DNA of 5,414 nt from Spongiibacteraceae bacterium (GTDB lineage Bacteria; Pseudomonadota; Gammaproteobacteria; Pseudomonadales; PIVM01): assembly GCA_030618505.1 (NCBI GenBank), contig JAUXDF010000240.1, positions 1 to 5,414 of the forward strand, given 5' to 3'. This document shows, in pieces, positions 1-5,414 of the stretch (positions are counted from its first letter, which is position 1; each line of letters begins with the position of its first letter). A program made the position numbers and the translations under genes. The notes beneath the pieces were generated by a model. The model made no database searches. It saw only the letters and a list, made by a program, of their open reading frames with translations, and had not been told where the DNA came from.

Positions 1-320
1 AGTTGTCCACTTTTGATTAGATCCTGGTACAGCAAACCGACATAGCTGAGGACTCGCACGGCCATATGGGGATCGATGGTGGATTGAAATTCCAGTAGCA
101 GGTAGACGTAAAGCCACTGGCCCTTAAGTTTTACTCGCCAGATTATATCATCAGAGCGCGAGCGTAGATCATCGGTAATGTAGCTGCTGTTGAGCTTTTC
201 GAGACTTGAAAAGTCCAGCTGACTAACCCAGTCCTGATGGATAAATCCAATGAGTAGGTCTTCGACCATTTTGGGGAAGGAGTAGAGCTGTTTGTAGCCG
301 TGATCGTGATAATGCGACAT
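1..320 (-). CDS. Rpn-family recombination-promoting nuclease / putative transposase (partial)
   Basis: Reading the minus strand from ATG at 318-320 gives 106 complete codons that run off the window edge, so the C-terminus is missing. The N-terminus reads MSHYHDHGYKQLYSFPKMVE and continues with DLLIGF, the hallmark opening of the YhgA-like/Rpn family (Pfam Transposase_31, PD-(D/E)XK fold). Further on are RSRSDDIIWRV (residues 53-63) and WLYVYLLLEFQS (69-80). Their D57/D58, E77 and Q79 fit the D...ExQ form of the nuclease core. Family members such as RpnA are DNA endonucleases that raise RecA-independent recombination, and are usually about 300 residues long. No stop or frameshift occurs in the visible part, but intactness beyond the edge is unknown. 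The start is chosen because the conserved family N-terminus begins there; the Shine-Dalgarno upstream is weak. It lies 240 nt downstream of the deacetylase gene and is probably transcribed separately. Confidence 0.85.
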   Translation of the reverse strand, partial: MSHYHDHGYKQLYSFPKMVEDLLIGFIHQDWVSQLDFSSLEKLNSSYITDDLRSRSDDIIWRVKLKGQWLYVYLLLEFQSTIDPHMAVRVLSYVGLLYQDLIKSGQ

Positions 321-475
321 AGCGAAGCTGGGCGATTGCCATCCATGGTTAATCGAAGTGCCGGTAGGGTAACATAACTTTTGCGAATGTTTTGTGGCAG
401 AGTTAGATAGAAGGGAATTACAGATAAAAACTTAGTGTAATAACCAATGTTTGCTCTTTATTGATTGACTGGAGT

Positions 476-526
476 GCGGGCCAATATTGGTGCGGGGGCC
501 ACTTGTGCCCTGTTTTAGGTGCACCC
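476..526. promoter_or_regulatory. Cluster of short palindromes in the 321-560 spacer, possible regulator sites
   Basis: The spacer between the deacetylase stop and the Rpn start holds no gene I can support. It contains two perfect short palindromes, CCAATATTGG at 481-490 and GGTGCACC at 518-525. The first is followed directly by TGC, giving a TTGGTGC half-site. The GGTGC elements recall NtrC-type half-sites (GCACC-N5-GGTGC), but the left half at 481 is degenerate and the spacing is off by one. Any regulatory role is a guess. Confidence 0.2.
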
Positions 527-560
527 TTCTACGAATTGGATCAAAAGCGTCACTCATCGA

Positions 561-1487
561 CTAATCACTGTCACAGAAAACCGTCAGATAAGATTCGACA
601 CTACGCGCCAAAGCCTGCAGCTGATAACCGCCCTCTAAAAAGGAAATCACCCGCCCCTCAGCAGAGTTGTTTGCCAATATAATAATCTGCTCAGCTAACC
701 AGGCATAATCCTCATCCTCCAAACAAAGCCCGCCCAGGGGGTCTTCCCGGTGAGCATCAAAACCAGCGGATACCAGAAACAGCTGTGGCTGATGTGCAGT
801 GATCGCGGGCAAACAGTCGCGCTCAAAAACTTGACGATAAGTCTCACTGCCGGTCCCGGCTGGCAAGGGGCTTAGAACAATATGCTCACGTTCGATATCA
901 TAATAACGATGGGGGTAAAACGGGTGCTGAAAAGTGGAGCAAACCATCACTCGCGGATCATCCTTAAAAATATCCACTGTGCCATTGCCATGATGGACAT
1001 CAAAATCGACGATCGCTACACGCTCGATAGCAGGGTTTTTTAATGCCTGCAGGGCAGTCACTGCCACGCTGTTAAACAGGCAAAAACCCATCGCCGTCGC
1101 ATATTCTGCATGATGCCCCGGGGGACGAACAGCACAAAATACCGAGCTTTCCTTTGCGGATAAAAGCAACTCCAGCGCCTGCACTCCCGAGCCGGCTGCA
1201 TGATAGGCGGCGGCTAAACTGTGAGGGTTCATTGAAGTATCGGGGTCGACTTGCACGCTAGCACCGCCTTGCGCTTTCAGTGTTTTAAGTCGGTGCAGAT
1301 GCGCCTCACTGTGAGCTCGAAGGATTTGCTCATCGCTCGCAGCTCGTGCGGTAAAATGATGTAATTTTTCCCATAAACCTGAATGTTGCAATTGTGCTTT
1401 TATCGCTTGCAACCGTTGCGGGCATTCGGGATGGCCAGCACCCATCTCATGCAAAGAACACAGATCGTGACTGATAAAACCGACCAT
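561..1487 (-). CDS. Histone deacetylase family protein (class II-like, zinc-dependent amidohydrolase)
   Basis: This 308-residue protein carries the whole active site of the arginase/deacetylase fold. RPPGHHAEYA (121-130) holds the tandem catalytic histidines H125/H126, and GFCLFN (134-139) follows. DFDVHHGNGT (161-170) supplies the zinc ligands D163 and H165. SAGFDAH (240-246) supplies the third ligand D244, and LEGGY (284-288) ends with the transition-state tyrosine Y288. The N-terminal HEMGAGHPECPQRL (13-26) is the usual substrate-loop segment. The length is normal for bacterial members, which deacylate proteins, polyamines, acetoin-pathway targets or other amides; the substrate cannot be read from sequence. 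It has no signal peptide, so it is cytoplasmic. The start at 1487 is supported by AGGAAGGTG at 1492-1500. The gene lies 55 nt downstream of the thioesterase gene on the same strand and is probably cotranscribed. It ends with TAG. Confidence 0.95.
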   Translation of the reverse strand: MVGFISHDLCSLHEMGAGHPECPQRLQAIKAQLQHSGLWEKLHHFTARAASDEQILRAHSEAHLHRLKTLKAQGGASVQVDPDTSMNPHSLAAAYHAAGSGVQALELLLSAKESSVFCAVRPPGHHAEYATAMGFCLFNSVAVTALQALKNPAIERVAIVDFDVHHGNGTVDIFKDDPRVMVCSTFQHPFYPHRYYDIEREHIVLSPLPAGTGSETYRQVFERDCLPAITAHQPQLFLVSAGFDAHREDPLGGLCLEDEDYAWLAEQIIILANNSAEGRVISFLEGGYQLQALARSVESYLTVFCDSD

Positions 1488-1491
1488 CGTT

Positions 1492-1500
1492 CACCTTCCT
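1492..1500 (-). promoter_or_regulatory. Ribosome binding site of the deacetylase gene
   Basis: On the minus strand AGGAAGGTG lies 4 nt before the ATG at 1485-1487. This purine-rich stretch is the only good Shine-Dalgarno match in the 55-nt gap after the thioesterase stop. It fixes the deacetylase start and implies independent initiation within the operon. Confidence 0.6.
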
Positions 1501-1542
1501 GCTATCCAGTATTAATGGGAGTGAATTCCTCTCAATAAAAAC

Positions 1543-1941
1543 TCAGTCCATCGCCTCGAGAATAAAAGCCGGCACGGGCTGTAACTGCTTGTTTTTATCC
1601 ATACAGACCATTTCGATATCACCAACAACCGCAGCCCGGGTGGCGTTTGGACGCCAGACTTCCTGGCGCCAGAGGGTTTTGAACTTGCCATCCAGTCGCC
1701 AGCTAGTGCGAATATCACAGATTTCTGCAAATTCCACCCCATCCTGAAAGATCATATTAGCCTTATAAACAGCAAAACCCAGGCCCTGCTCACCCCAAAG
1801 TTTGGCCAACACCTCGCTATCAATAACGTGCTCGCGGGCACGCTCAAAATACTTCAAAAAATTGGGATGATAAACAACCCCGGAATGGTCGGTATCTTCA
1901 TAATAGATCTGTACGGGGAAATGATGAATTTTACTACTCAT
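1543..1941 (-). CDS. YbgC-family acyl-CoA thioesterase (hotdog fold, 4HBT)
   Basis: This 132-residue cytoplasmic protein has the typical length of single-domain YbgC/4-hydroxybenzoyl-CoA thioesterases. The N-terminal strand and helix read QIYYEDTDHSGVVYHPNFLK (11-30) followed by YFERARE, the family signature. D18 aligns with the catalytic aspartate (Asp17 in the Pseudomonas 4HBT enzyme). The second half carries the expected strands, including DIRTSWRLDG (76-85) and VVGDIEMVCMD (105-115). The family hydrolyses short-chain, aromatic or ACP-bound acyl thioesters; E. coli YbgC belongs to the tol-pal cluster. No tolQ/R/A gene is visible here, so a Tol-Pal link is not supported and I give no gene symbol. 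It is probably the first gene of an operon with the downstream deacetylase. No strong Shine-Dalgarno precedes the ATG, but the start matches the family N-terminus. It ends with TGA. Confidence 0.92.
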   Translation of the reverse strand: MSSKIHHFPVQIYYEDTDHSGVVYHPNFLKYFERAREHVIDSEVLAKLWGEQGLGFAVYKANMIFQDGVEFAEICDIRTSWRLDGKFKTLWRQEVWRPNATRAAVVGDIEMVCMDKNKQLQPVPAFILEAMD

Positions 1942-1986
1942 GGGATGGGTCGTTTCTTTATTATCATTAAAAGGGGTGGAAGGGGC

Positions 1987-2015
1987 ATTTTAGCACGGTT
2001 TCAAATATTCCAAAA
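1987..2015 (-). promoter_or_regulatory. Candidate sigma-70 promoter (extended -10) for the thioesterase-deacetylase operon
   Basis: On the minus strand the 105-nt gap contains TGCTAAAAT. This is an extended -10 (TGn plus TAAAAT at 1987-1992). A poor -35-like TTTTGG at 2010-2015 lies 17 nt upstream. Transcription would begin near 1980, leaving a leader of about 40 nt before the ATG at 1941. Only the -10 is a good match, so this is a prediction. Confidence 0.4.
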
Positions 2016-2046
2016 TCCCGGCAATAGGCGCAAAATACTCGACTTA

Positions 2047-2532
2047 TTATTCTCCTCCAATCGGCCTAAGCTCTACGCTCAACAACTCGTTTTCAGCTTG
2101 TACCGCCACCTGCCGGTAACGCCCTTTTGCCAATGACACAATCATACAGGGGCTAGTCATAACCGCAGCCTGCATCATGCCAGGCTCGGGTTGATTAAAC
2201 ACTAAGGGCAATAACAATTTGTCATCATAAACGGCAGCCTGCGGCTCACTTAATGTTAGGTGATAACCCGCACTAGGGCGTGTGCCCATGGCAATCAACA
2301 ACAGATAAGATTGTGAAAAATCAACCGCAGGCAGCTCTGTAGTTTTACCCAGCATACGTGCGGAACCAATGGCAGCCTGTAAACTTTGCTGATCACTCAG
2401 CTGCTTAATAAGCTGGCTTTGGCTGCTACAAAATTGATTTTGATAAATCACATTTAGCACTACCTGCGCATCAGGCTCACGACAGGAGGCCAGCAGCATC
2501 ATGACAATAACGCCCATAAAACTTTTTTTCAT
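2047..2532 (-). CDS. Small lipoprotein with PrcB C-terminal-like domain, partner of the upstream S8 protease
   Basis: This 161-residue protein begins with a lysine-containing, hydrophobic signal peptide ending in the lipobox LASC, so C17 is the predicted lipidated residue. Position +2 is Arg rather than Asp, which predicts outer-membrane sorting. The C-terminal half has the pattern of the PrcB C-terminal domain. VDFSQSYLLLIAMGTRPSAG (70-89) is followed by Y90, then strands, then PEPGMMQAAVMTSPCMIVSL (115-134). The Gly-x-x-x-x-x-Gly-Tyr turn and the late Pro-then-strand motif are the main match. PrcB of Treponema denticola is a lipoprotein that associates with and stabilises the subtilisin-like protease PrtP. 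The start codon overlaps the protease stop as ATGA and there is only a weak Shine-Dalgarno, so translation is probably coupled. It ends in tandem TAA stops. Residues 20-65 resemble nothing I recognise. The domain call is by pattern recognition, not a search. Confidence 0.7.
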   Translation of the reverse strand: MKKSFMGVIVMMLLASCREPDAQVVLNVIYQNQFCSSQSQLIKQLSDQQSLQAAIGSARMLGKTTELPAVDFSQSYLLLIAMGTRPSAGYHLTLSEPQAAVYDDKLLLPLVFNQPEPGMMQAAVMTSPCMIVSLAKGRYRQVAVQAENELLSVELRPIGGE

Positions 2533-5204
2533 CGTCGCTGCACCGTCTCTTGATCAGGCCATTGCTGACGACGATACGCTCTCCTCGCCTCCACACCCGA
2601 ATTTGGCTCATTAGTATTCGACGTTGTGCTCAAACTGGAACTGCTCATACCCACCACAAAATCCAAACCACTGCGCCCCGCACTGGCGCTCAGGGCTTGC
2701 TGATTTCCCAGTGTAGGGTATGCACCACAGCTCTCGCCAGGATCACAAATAATCAGGTCATTATCCACATCGGAGCCCGCTAGAATAAAATAATTGCCGC
2801 TGCTCACCGCGTTAAATTGATAACGATACTCTCCATCGCTGACTGACATTCCTCGCTGATCGACTAACTCTTCGGTATCAGCATCAACCAAAAGAATATA
2901 AATATAACCGGCATCACCAGCACTGCTATGCACTCCCACCTGCATGGTCACCACCACAATAGCTAGCGAACCATCATCGGCCTCAAAGGTAATGGTGGCG
3001 CTGTAAGCACCATCCGCCAAAGCACTGCGATCCACCACCAGCAGATAGTCACCCAAACCATCGGCATCGACGCTTTCAGTACTGACATTTAACCAGGCGG
3101 CGGTATCGCTAAAGGCCTGCACACTTACACTGCCATCTCCAATTTTGGTTAACTGCAATGTCTGACGGCTAAGATTATTACTAAAATCAACCCGGTTGGG
3201 ATTGGGGTAAAGCACAGTTTTACCGCTACCACTGGCTTCCTGCTGCGCCACACGAACTGCCTTGAGCGCATCGATAAGACCATGGCCGTACTGGTCGTCA
3301 CGTCCGATGTCACCTCTATCATTCGTTAACTGGCCCGAGCTCAGTAAACTGTCAAATTTTTCTGGCGTTAACCCAGGATAGACTGCCTTCATCAGTGCAA
3401 TCACACCGGCAACATGAGGAGTGGCCATGGAGGTGCCCTCATAAAAACCGTAGGCACTGGTGGTCTTGTCACCTTCATCAACCAGAGTACTTAGCACTCC
3501 ATCATTATAACCATCACCGTCAAAATCACTGCTCAGATCACCACCGGGGGCTGCAACATCAATCATAGAGCCAAAATTGGAATAGCTACTGGCAAAATTC
3601 CCCTGTAAATCTACCGCACTGACAGAAATGACACCTTGGTAACTGGCGGGATAACCCAAGGAGCTGACATGTTCGTTGCCCGCCGCGGCGACTATTATCA
3701 CACCGGCATCACGCACTTCCTGAAAGGCCTCTTCCTCAGCGGCAGAAGAGTCGGGGCCACCCAAGCTCAGGTTTAGCACATCCACCCGTTTATCGGGCAA
3801 GGTGCCACTATCGTTACTGAGGCGCGCGGCATAACGTGCGGCTTGAATAACATCATAACTGCTACCACCATCAGCGCCCAAAGCACGCAGTGGCATCACT
3901 CGGGTATTCCAGCCGATGCCGGCAACACCCTTATTATTATCAGTGCGCGCGGCAATGATGCCTGCCACGTGGGTGCCGTGCCAGCTACTGCTACCGGGAG
4001 GCCCGTTGCCATCGCCCGGATCATTAGGGTCAGCGTCAATACCATCTCCATCCAGAGCACTGTCTACATCAGATACAAAGTCATAACCCGCCACCAGCTG
4101 TCCGAGAAGATCCTCATGATTCAGCCAAACACCGGTATCTATCACGCCGACAATCACACTGGATAAGCCAGTCGTAATGTCCCAGGCCTGGGACAAATTA
4201 ATCAAGGGATATTGCCACTGAAAAGCATAACCGGAATCATTAGGCACCCGCATGGCATGACGAATATAGTTCGGTTCAACATACTCAAGCGCGGGATCTG
4301 CTCTGAGTTGATCCAGGGCTTTAAGTGTTTTTAGTTTTTGATAGGATTGCGGATTAGCTTGTGCAAGATATCCATAGGTATTGGTCTGGGAAGAAAATGC
4401 TCGATGATAAGAAGGCTGACTTTCCAGCTTAAGCAGCTTTGCTCTTGTCGATTTGGATAAACTGGCAGAACGCGTTGACGCAGCGCTTAGCGGATTTACG
4501 CCCTGCACCGCCTTGTATTTAACAATCAGTTCGCCGGCAATAAAGTTAATTGAGTTGCCGCTATAGTGATTACTGGCTACTGAAACTGAGCCAATATGTA
4601 GCAGATATTTGCTGGCTCCACTGCTTGCTGTAACGGCAATAATATACTCCCCGTCACTAGCGATCTGCACCGACTCATCGCTATCATTATCATGAGACCA
4701 GAGTACCAGCGTGGGCGTACCGTTCTCCAGCTTGTAAACATCCAGGTCAATATTGTTCTGGTTGTCATTCCAGTCGGCAATGCTTAGCGAAACATATTGC
4801 CCCGCGCTCAAGCGTACCGAAAACATGTCCAGAGGGTCGGCATTGTTCGCAAAGCGGTCCCCCGCCTGCAGAGGATCCCCGGTGGCCGAGAGGGTTACAT
4901 AGCCATTAAGCTGCACATTGGCGGCCAGTGGCTGGGCACTGGCAAAATCATCGTTGGCCTGAAAGGGTGCAAAGGGGTCATTAGTATCGGAATCGGCGGC
5001 ACTAATGCTAGAGGCCGTTATGGTACCGGAAAAGGAGCCAAGCGGAGCGTTACTGTCAGTACCACCACTGTCATCGCCACTGTCGTCAGCACCACTATCA
5101 AAAATACCCTCTTCACCACTACCGCCGCCACCTCCACAGGCAGTCATTAAAAACAGCAACACCCATATCAGGTGAATTGAATATTTTTTACCAAGTGATG
5201 ACAT
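2529..5204 (-). CDS. Subtilisin-family (S8) serine protease, surface lipoprotein with PPC and inhibitor-like prodomain
   Basis: This 891-residue secreted protease (numbered from ATG 5204) has a signal peptide ending LFLMTAC with lipid-accepting C23, then a glycine run and a Ser/Asp-rich linker (about 31-52). A PPC-like beta domain spans about 84-206 (NDDFASAQPL start; LDVYK in the middle). An I9/fervidolysin-like prodomain follows (about 221-314; GELIVKYK start, LEYVEPNYI end). The S8 domain (about 330-650) has the full catalytic set: D356 in VIDTG, H409 in HGTHVAG, N510 in AAAGNE and S592 in GTSMATPHVAG. An acidic Asp/Gly insert (about 381-401) just before the His motif may bind calcium. Then come a BACON-like beta domain (about 669-757; WLNVS, GAYSATITF), a small C-terminal domain with DVDNDLIICDPGESCGAYP (812-830), and an Arg-rich tail. 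It probably degrades external protein at the outer membrane. An in-frame GTG at 5219 would add five residues, but GGAGAG lies 5 nt before the ATG and decides for the shorter form. The stop overlaps the next gene. Confidence 0.93.
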   Translation of the reverse strand: MSSLGKKYSIHLIWVLLFLMTACGGGGGSGEEGIFDSGADDSGDDSGGTDSNAPLGSFSGTITASSISAADSDTNDPFAPFQANDDFASAQPLAANVQLNGYVTLSATGDPLQAGDRFANNADPLDMFSVRLSAGQYVSLSIADWNDNQNNIDLDVYKLENGTPTLVLWSHDNDSDESVQIASDGEYIIAVTASSGASKYLLHIGSVSVASNHYSGNSINFIAGELIVKYKAVQGVNPLSAASTRSASLSKSTRAKLLKLESQPSYHRAFSSQTNTYGYLAQANPQSYQKLKTLKALDQLRADPALEYVEPNYIRHAMRVPNDSGYAFQWQYPLINLSQAWDITTGLSSVIVGVIDTGVWLNHEDLLGQLVAGYDFVSDVDSALDGDGIDADPNDPGDGNGPPGSSSWHGTHVAGIIAARTDNNKGVAGIGWNTRVMPLRALGADGGSSYDVIQAARYAARLSNDSGTLPDKRVDVLNLSLGGPDSSAAEEEAFQEVRDAGVIIVAAAGNEHVSSLGYPASYQGVISVSAVDLQGNFASSYSNFGSMIDVAAPGGDLSSDFDGDGYNDGVLSTLVDEGDKTTSAYGFYEGTSMATPHVAGVIALMKAVYPGLTPEKFDSLLSSGQLTNDRGDIGRDDQYGHGLIDALKAVRVAQQEASGSGKTVLYPNPNRVDFSNNLSRQTLQLTKIGDGSVSVQAFSDTAAWLNVSTESVDADGLGDYLLVVDRSALADGAYSATITFEADDGSLAIVVVTMQVGVHSSAGDAGYIYILLVDADTEELVDQRGMSVSDGEYRYQFNAVSSGNYFILAGSDVDNDLIICDPGESCGAYPTLGNQQALSASAGRSGLDFVVGMSSSSLSTTSNTNEPNSGVEARRAYRRQQWPDQETVQRR

Positions 5205-5209
5205 TACTG

Positions 5210-5215
5210 CTCTCC
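5210..5215 (-). promoter_or_regulatory. Ribosome binding site deciding the protease start
   Basis: GGAGAG on the minus strand sits 5 nt before the ATG at 5202-5204. It would fall inside the coding region if the GTG at 5217-5219 were used, so the ATG is the better start. No convincing sigma-70 promoter was found between this site and the repeat element upstream. Confidence 0.6.
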
Positions 5216-5277
5216 ACACTCAAATACTAATCAGACAAATACAGGCACCGCCTAGTTAGTGCACATCCAGAAACGTT

Positions 5278-5397
5278 TTTTGTCGTCTTGCCCAAAGCAT
5301 TCACTGCGTTCACGAGGCAGGCCCTCCCTGCGAAGGCAGGGATCCAGTAAGTGTATGAATTCTCTGGATTCCTGCCTTCGCAGGAATGACGGCAAAA
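5278..5397. repeat. MITE-like palindromic repeat element with nested inverted repeats
   Basis: Two 22-nt arms, 5326-5347 and 5364-5385, are inverted copies matching at 20 of 22 positions around a 16-nt loop. Each arm contains its own small hairpin (CCTGC-GAAG-GCAGG). Outside the arms, TTTTGTCGTC at 5278-5287 and GACGGCAAAA at 5388-5397 form a 10-nt inverted pair with 9 matches, which marks likely element ends. The core (CATTCCTGCGAAGGCAGGAA on the minus strand) is of a kind dispersed in many proteobacterial genomes. No transposase gene is inside, so it would be non-autonomous. It sits about 75 nt upstream of the protease start and could affect its expression. The boundaries are inferred. Confidence 0.75.
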
Positions 5398-5414
5398 GGA
5401 AAAGCATGTTATTT

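Noticed and set aside
143..346. 67-codon minus-strand ORF
   Set aside because: It overlaps the Rpn gene in another frame and its protein resembles nothing known, while the Rpn frame shows clear family motifs.
461..682. Plus-strand ORF of 73 codons
   Set aside because: More than half lies antisense to the conserved 3' end of the deacetylase gene, and it has no convincing Shine-Dalgarno or recognisable protein pattern.
1512..1742. Minus-strand ORF of 76 codons
   Set aside because: Out-of-frame shadow of the thioesterase gene.
1942..2046. Possible rho-independent terminator after the lipoprotein gene
   Set aside because: No stable GC-rich stem followed by a T run could be drawn on the minus strand.
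2044..2058. GGAGGAGAA at the 3' end of the lipoprotein gene, resembling a strong ribosome binding site
   Set aside because: No start codon follows within a usable distance on the minus strand. The bases are explained by the Gly-Gly-Glu codons before the tandem TAA stops.
1828..2136. Plus-strand ORF of 102 codons across the 1942-2046 gap
   Set aside because: It is antisense to the thioesterase N-terminus and the lipoprotein C-terminus, and its protein looks random.
3843..5150. Several plus- and minus-strand ORFs of 67-117 codons inside the protease gene
   Set aside because: Shadows of the protease reading frame, with biased composition (Ile/Thr or Gly/Arg rich) and no motifs.
5326..5385. Large hairpin considered as a transcription terminator
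   Set aside because: It has no T run directly after the stem on either strand, and its nested arms and outer inverted ends fit a dispersed repeat better.

Overview
The window looks like chromosomal DNA from a marine-type gammaproteobacterium. The clues are a Gly-rich lipoprotein N-terminus (Cys followed by a glycine run), an acidic surface protease, a YbgC-type thioesterase and an Rpn-type nuclease. Genus cannot be fixed from the sequence. All five protein-coding genes lie on the minus strand, so transcription runs from high to low coordinates.

Right to left: positions 5278-5397 hold a MITE-like palindromic element made of nested inverted repeats. Next comes a large secreted lipoprotein protease of the subtilisin (S8) family (2529-5204). 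It overlaps by 4 nt (ATGA) a small lipoprotein (2047-2532) whose C-terminal half resembles the PrcB C-terminal domain. The two are almost certainly translationally coupled and may form a protease plus accessory-lipoprotein system. This recalls the Treponema dentilisin (PrtP/PrcB) arrangement.

A 105-nt gap with a plausible extended -10 promoter separates this pair from a second small operon. That operon carries a hotdog-fold acyl-CoA thioesterase of the YbgC/4HBT family (1543-1941) and, 55 nt downstream, an intact class II-like histone deacetylase family amidohydrolase (561-1487). One enzyme cleaves acyl thioesters and the other probably removes acyl groups from amides, so a shared role in acyl-group metabolism is possible but unproven.

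A 240-nt spacer (321-560) follows, with short palindromes but no gene I can support. The window ends inside an Rpn-family PD-(D/E)XK nuclease/putative transposase (1-320, C-terminus beyond the edge). No rRNA, tRNA, CRISPR array, riboswitch or convincing rho-independent terminator was seen.

The best candidate for something little described is the translationally coupled pair of S8 protease lipoprotein and PrcB-like lipoprotein.
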